Shown here: positions 47,210 to 50,094 of the stretch, one piece after another
Numbering within the stretch: position 1 is the first letter of the stretch
Layout: every line of letters begins with the position of its first letter
Assembly (NCBI RefSeq): GCF_000285275.1
Contig: NZ_CADO01000007.1
Location: forward strand, 1 to 50,094
DNA from: Acetobacter pasteurianus subsp. pasteurianus LMG 1262 = NBRC 106471
GTDB taxonomy: Bacteria; Pseudomonadota; Alphaproteobacteria; Acetobacterales; Acetobacteraceae
Length of the DNA stretch: 50,094 bases
Reading direction: 5' to 3'
Translations under genes and position numbers: made by a program
Notes under the pieces: model-generated
What the model saw: only the letters and a program-made list of their open reading frames with translations
Told to the model about the DNA's origin: nothing
Databases searched by the model: none

Positions 47210-48166
47210 TTACAAATTTAATGTGCGTTTCAGAGCTGCACAGTAGGCATCCATAAACCTGCGGGAAAGTTCGGCATCTGGCACATACATATCAAACACA
47301 TGATACGCCCCCGGCACCACCATAACTTCCGTTGGTACGGCCGCAGCCATCAGGCGGGTTGCGTAATCAAGGTCTTCTTTCAAAAACAGATCCATTGATC
47401 CCACACCAATAAAGGTGGGAGGCAAACCTGCCAGATCTGTTGCACGGCCAGCAGCTGCATATGGTGGCGTTTGTGGGCCGCCCGCTTTATCGCCCAAATA
47501 AGCCTGCCATGCGTATTTGTTGGCAGAACGTGTCCAGACAAATTCGCCAAAATTGGCGCCCGGATCGCTGTTGATTGCCGTGCGATCATCCAACATGGGG
47601 TAGATAAGCAGTTGGAAAGCCAGCTTGTATTCTTTTTTGTCACGCGCCATCAGGCTCAGTGCAGCACTTAAACCACCACCCGCACTTTCACCCGCAACAA
47701 CAACCTTATCGCGCGAAATACCAAGCTTACTGGCGTTTTCATGCACCCATTTCAGCACGGCATAACAGTCTTCAATCGCACCGGGGTATTTGACCTCTGG
47801 CGCCAGACGATAATCAACTGAAAAAATCTGAAAGCCTAGATCACTGGCCAGCTTTTGGCATTTAGGGTCATCCACTTCTGGGTGGCCAGAAACGAGACCG
47901 CCACCATGAATGTAAACCATAGCAGGCGCATTGGGCTGCACTTCACGCGGCGTATAAACGACCACGCGCACATCTGGGGCGTTATTCAACCCCGGCACAT
48001 ATTCTTCCCGCGTGATAACATCTGGCAGAGGCCGACCTTCTATAAGGCGCACAGATGTTAGAAAAACTTCTCGCACTTCTGGAAGTGAAAGCGATGAAAG
48101 ACCATCAAAAGATGGCATTTTCTCAAGAATGGGAAGAAATTCGGGATTAACTACTGATTTTGGCAT
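47210..48166 (-). CDS. Alpha/beta-hydrolase esterase, hormone-sensitive-lipase type
   Basis: A 318-residue esterase. The oxyanion motif HGGG (residues 87-90) and the nucleophile motif GESAGG (Ser161) define the HSL family (bacterial family IV). The acid lies in VGSMDLF and the catalytic His in GAYHVFDM. There is no signal peptide, so it is probably cytosolic, acting on short acyl esters. Upstream is a 350-base AT-rich region with a perfect palindrome that may control it. Confidence 0.9.
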   Translation of the reverse strand: MPKSVVNPEFLPILEKMPSFDGLSSLSLPEVREVFLTSVRLIEGRPLPDVITREEYVPGLNNAPDVRVVVYTPREVQPNAPAMVYIHGGGLVSGHPEVDDPKCQKLASDLGFQIFSVDYRLAPEVKYPGAIEDCYAVLKWVHENASKLGISRDKVVVAGESAGGGLSAALSLMARDKKEYKLAFQLLIYPMLDDRTAINSDPGANFGEFVWTRSANKYAWQAYLGDKAGGPQTPPYAAAGRATDLAGLPPTFIGVGSMDLFLKEDLDYATRLMAAAVPTEVMVVPGAYHVFDMYVPDAELSRRFMDAYCAALKRTLNL

Positions 48167-48518
48167 AGTAACTCGCCTCCTATTTTGCGGCTGGCATCAC
48201 AGACCGCGCCGCAAGACAAGTGTATATACCTACATACCTTAGAATTTATTGATTGGTATCAATATAAAAATACAATACTCAGATATTTTATATGTAATTT
48301 TTACATAATATATTATGTTTATACACGTTATAAGTTTAATTTATTAAAAGATATGCTATTTAAGAGTGATTGAAATTCATAATATATTTTATTTTTTCTA
48401 TATGAATATAAAATTCACCCAACAACAGGCATTCTAAAATACCCACCAACCTGTTGCTCAGATAGATTCATGGCCAGCCTGATTAGCACCAGACTGACCA
48501 TGAAAATACCTTCTCTAA
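48167..48518. other. AT-rich intergenic region upstream of the esterase
   Basis: This 352-base stretch is much more AT-rich than the genes around it, particularly 48240-48420. No coding frame of note is seen. CATAATATATT occurs at 48304-48314 and again at 48379-48389. Inverted CAACAGG/CCTGTTG arms (48423-48456) follow the end of the Hint gene and may be part of its termination. It probably holds the esterase promoter. Confidence 0.45.
48303..48318. promoter_or_regulatory. 16-base perfect palindrome upstream of the esterase
   Basis: ACATAATATATTATGT is its own reverse complement. It lies about 140 bases upstream of the esterase start within an AT-rich leader, a plausible operator for a dimeric regulator. 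In such AT-rich DNA chance palindromes are also likely. Confidence 0.4.
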
Positions 48519-50094
48519 TTAAGCAAAATTCTTTTCGCTATCAGCTTGTTTCTCAGTGTTTGCAATGTAAGGCCCTGCTGCACGGATTGTGAGGGAGAGC
48601 AGCCCCATTTCGTGGTCGATGAGATGGTCTTCCAATGGCAACAAGGCATTGCCATTTGTCCATGCACAATCTGCCCAATCCGTTTCATGCCAGCCTTCGG
48701 GCTTGTCCTGCTTGAGATGCGCGATGATGTCATGCTGCTTTCCGACTGCTGCAAGATGCACATCCGCTACAGCAACACCCATAACCCGACGATCATCCAC
48801 AAAAGGCCCAATGACATCGGCAGGCCGTGCAGCGCGGGAAACAACACGCACAAAGCGTGTGCCTGCACGCAGCATAAAGCTATACCGCTGGCCGTTACGC
48901 CGCACAGCACGCACAATGGCACCTTTATCGGTCACCAAGTGCAAATCAGGTTCCTCTGTAAGAGCCTGCGATGCTTCAGCCACCAGATGCCCTGCAATAC
49001 CTGCTGAGCGGTCTGCCAATTTGCGGAACAACGGTTCCACAAAAGCCCGATCCACACACAGATCTACTGCAGCGTCTTCTTCCCAGCTTTTGACTTTTCC
49101 ACCCATGCTCATGACAGATCCTGCCTGACGGAACGCCCGGCGGTTACCGGTATCCAGGTAGCTTTCTGTCAGCATACCATCTGCCGTGATCACAGAATGT
49201 TCTTCTGTTTCCACATGATAGTAATCGTAAGAAGTGATGGATTTATCATAAAAGATGGAAGATCCATTCACCAGCATGCGCACAGGCACAAACTTGCCAT
49301 CAAAGAACAGGCAATGCTCTGATGTAATCAGCATATCCTTGTAAGGTACGCCATCTGCAATGGCATTCTTGAGGATACGTACTGGATAACCTGCCTCATC
49401 ATCCGGCAGACCAGCTCGCACATTTGCATGTGCCTTACCTGCCCATGTCACTTTGCGAACACTGCTTTGGCCATCTGCAAATGTGAGAACTTCATCCCCC
49501 AGTTGCAATGTTTCAACCGCAACATCACCGGACGGTGTGCGGATCATGGAGCCTGCAAGGAAACACACTTCATAAACGGCATTACCATCCGCATCAGAAG
49601 AAAGCTCGTACCCATACGTGCTGACATCATCAATGTGCAGCGTAACAGATCCGCCCTCGTTAAAGGACAAAGTGACATAGTTGCCATCTGCTGAATAGCT
49701 GGTGGAGGTAATATCGGCTGCCTTAACCCCGGAAAGCACAATACCGTCCGAGTTTCCGGCAGCACTTCCGTCAAAACCGGTTACTTCTGTCGTAACGGTT
49801 GTGGCAGAAGATGTATCAATACCATCCAAGGTCAGCCCCGTATTAGTGCTACCTTCCAAATCAACAACGCCACCGGCTGCAGCCCATATGGTGGCCTTGG
49901 CCCCATTTTGCAGAACTTCTGTACCACTCAGCACACCACCGCTTTGCACATTCAGCTTGCTGCCGCTTTCTACAGTAACATTATTTGCCGTGCCACCTGC
50001 ATCAACAGTCAACTGCGCACCATCCGTAACCATGGCGCCACTTTCAACACCACCGTTATAGACTTCCTCTGTCGCCCCTTTAAGGGTGGTCCCA
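48519..50094 (-). CDS. Hint_2-domain surface protein with AIDA-type repeats (5' end outside window)
   Basis: The last ~524 residues of a larger protein whose start lies beyond the window's right edge. The visible N-terminal part has strand-loop-strand passenger repeats (VTVESGSKLNVQSGGVLSG and neighbours) as in AIDA-like adhesins. A Hint_2 domain follows, opening at the splice-like CFLAGSMIRTPSGDVAVE, with ITSEHCLFFDGKFVPVRML and the closing YHVETEEHSV...ESYLDTGNRRAF. Hint domains are related to inteins and hedgehog and can cleave at the N-terminal Cys. The remaining ~185 C-terminal residues have no recognised domain. This type of protein is common and often multi-copy in acetic acid bacteria. 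The role of processing is not known. Confidence 0.85.
   Translation of the reverse strand, partial: GTTLKGATEEVYNGGVESGAMVTDGAQLTVDAGGTANNVTVESGSKLNVQSGGVLSGTEVLQNGAKATIWAAAGGVVDLEGSTNTGLTLDGIDTSSATTVTTEVTGFDGSAAGNSDGIVLSGVKAADITSTSYSADGNYVTLSFNEGGSVTLHIDDVSTYGYELSSDADGNAVYEVCFLAGSMIRTPSGDVAVETLQLGDEVLTFADGQSSVRKVTWAGKAHANVRAGLPDDEAGYPVRILKNAIADGVPYKDMLITSEHCLFFDGKFVPVRMLVNGSSIFYDKSITSYDYYHVETEEHSVITADGMLTESYLDTGNRRAFRQAGSVMSMGGKVKSWEEDAAVDLCVDRAFVEPLFRKLADRSAGIAGHLVAEASQALTEEPDLHLVTDKGAIVRAVRRNGQRYSFMLRAGTRFVRVVSRAARPADVIGPFVDDRRVMGVAVADVHLAAVGKQHDIIAHLKQDKPEGWHETDWADCAWTNGNALLPLEDHLIDHEMGLLSLTIRAAGPYIANTEKQADSEKNFA

Overview
The window reads as a chromosomal segment of an acetic acid bacterium (Acetobacteraceae, most like Acetobacter). 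The support is the alphaproteobacterial gene style (xerC-priA, metZ-apaG, a SAM-II riboswitch), hopanoid-associated membrane proteins (HpnL, HpnN), OprB-type carbohydrate porins, a Hint_2-domain surface protein and a complete cytochrome bc1 operon. No rRNA, tRNA or CRISPR array was recognised.

Layout. 1-2690 is a mobile-element scar. It holds IS3-family and IS5-family transposase fragments, one very AT-rich glycosyltransferase gene, a broken restriction-type DNA methyltransferase fragment, and a 361-bp internally deleted IS3 derivative with perfect 25-bp ends. 2690-10.8 kb carries an ammonium transporter, a small secreted Cys protein, a periplasmic aspartyl protease, prolyl iminopeptidase, xerC, priA and yajC. 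10.8-19.4 kb carries a DUF815 ATPase, a Rieske oxygenase overlapping a GNAT-Nudix fusion gene, a GDP-mannose enzyme, SAM-II-controlled metZ, apaG, folE, and a moaB/DJ-1 pair. 19.5-24.9 kb has an OprB porin whose 3' end overlaps a convergent SbcC-like/Mre11-like operon. 25.2-31 kb has an Aae-type efflux operon (FUSC, DUF1656, HlyD) with an extra secreted beta-repeat protein, then a DUF3297 protein and a sulfide:quinone-oxidoreductase-like flavoprotein.

31-38.6 kb, on the minus strand, is a riboflavin operon ribD-ribE-ribBA-ribH headed by an FMN riboswitch. It runs on, with no visible terminator, into hpnL and hpnN. 38.9-41.7 kb is the bc1 complex in the order cytochrome b, cytochrome c1, Rieske protein. 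41.8-48.2 kb holds a WrbA-like flavoprotein, an unknown three-TM protein, a beta-barrel porin, an AzgA-type purine permease, two small orphan proteins and an HSL-type esterase behind an AT-rich leader. The window ends inside a minus-strand Hint_2 surface protein.

Most genes are housekeeping or envelope functions. I saw no convincing complete new defence or mobile system. The best leads are the layered insertion scar at 1-2690, the GNAT-Nudix fusion translationally coupled to a Rieske oxygenase, the riboflavin-hopanoid transcription unit, the fourth gene of the efflux operon and the orphan membrane protein at 42.5 kb.
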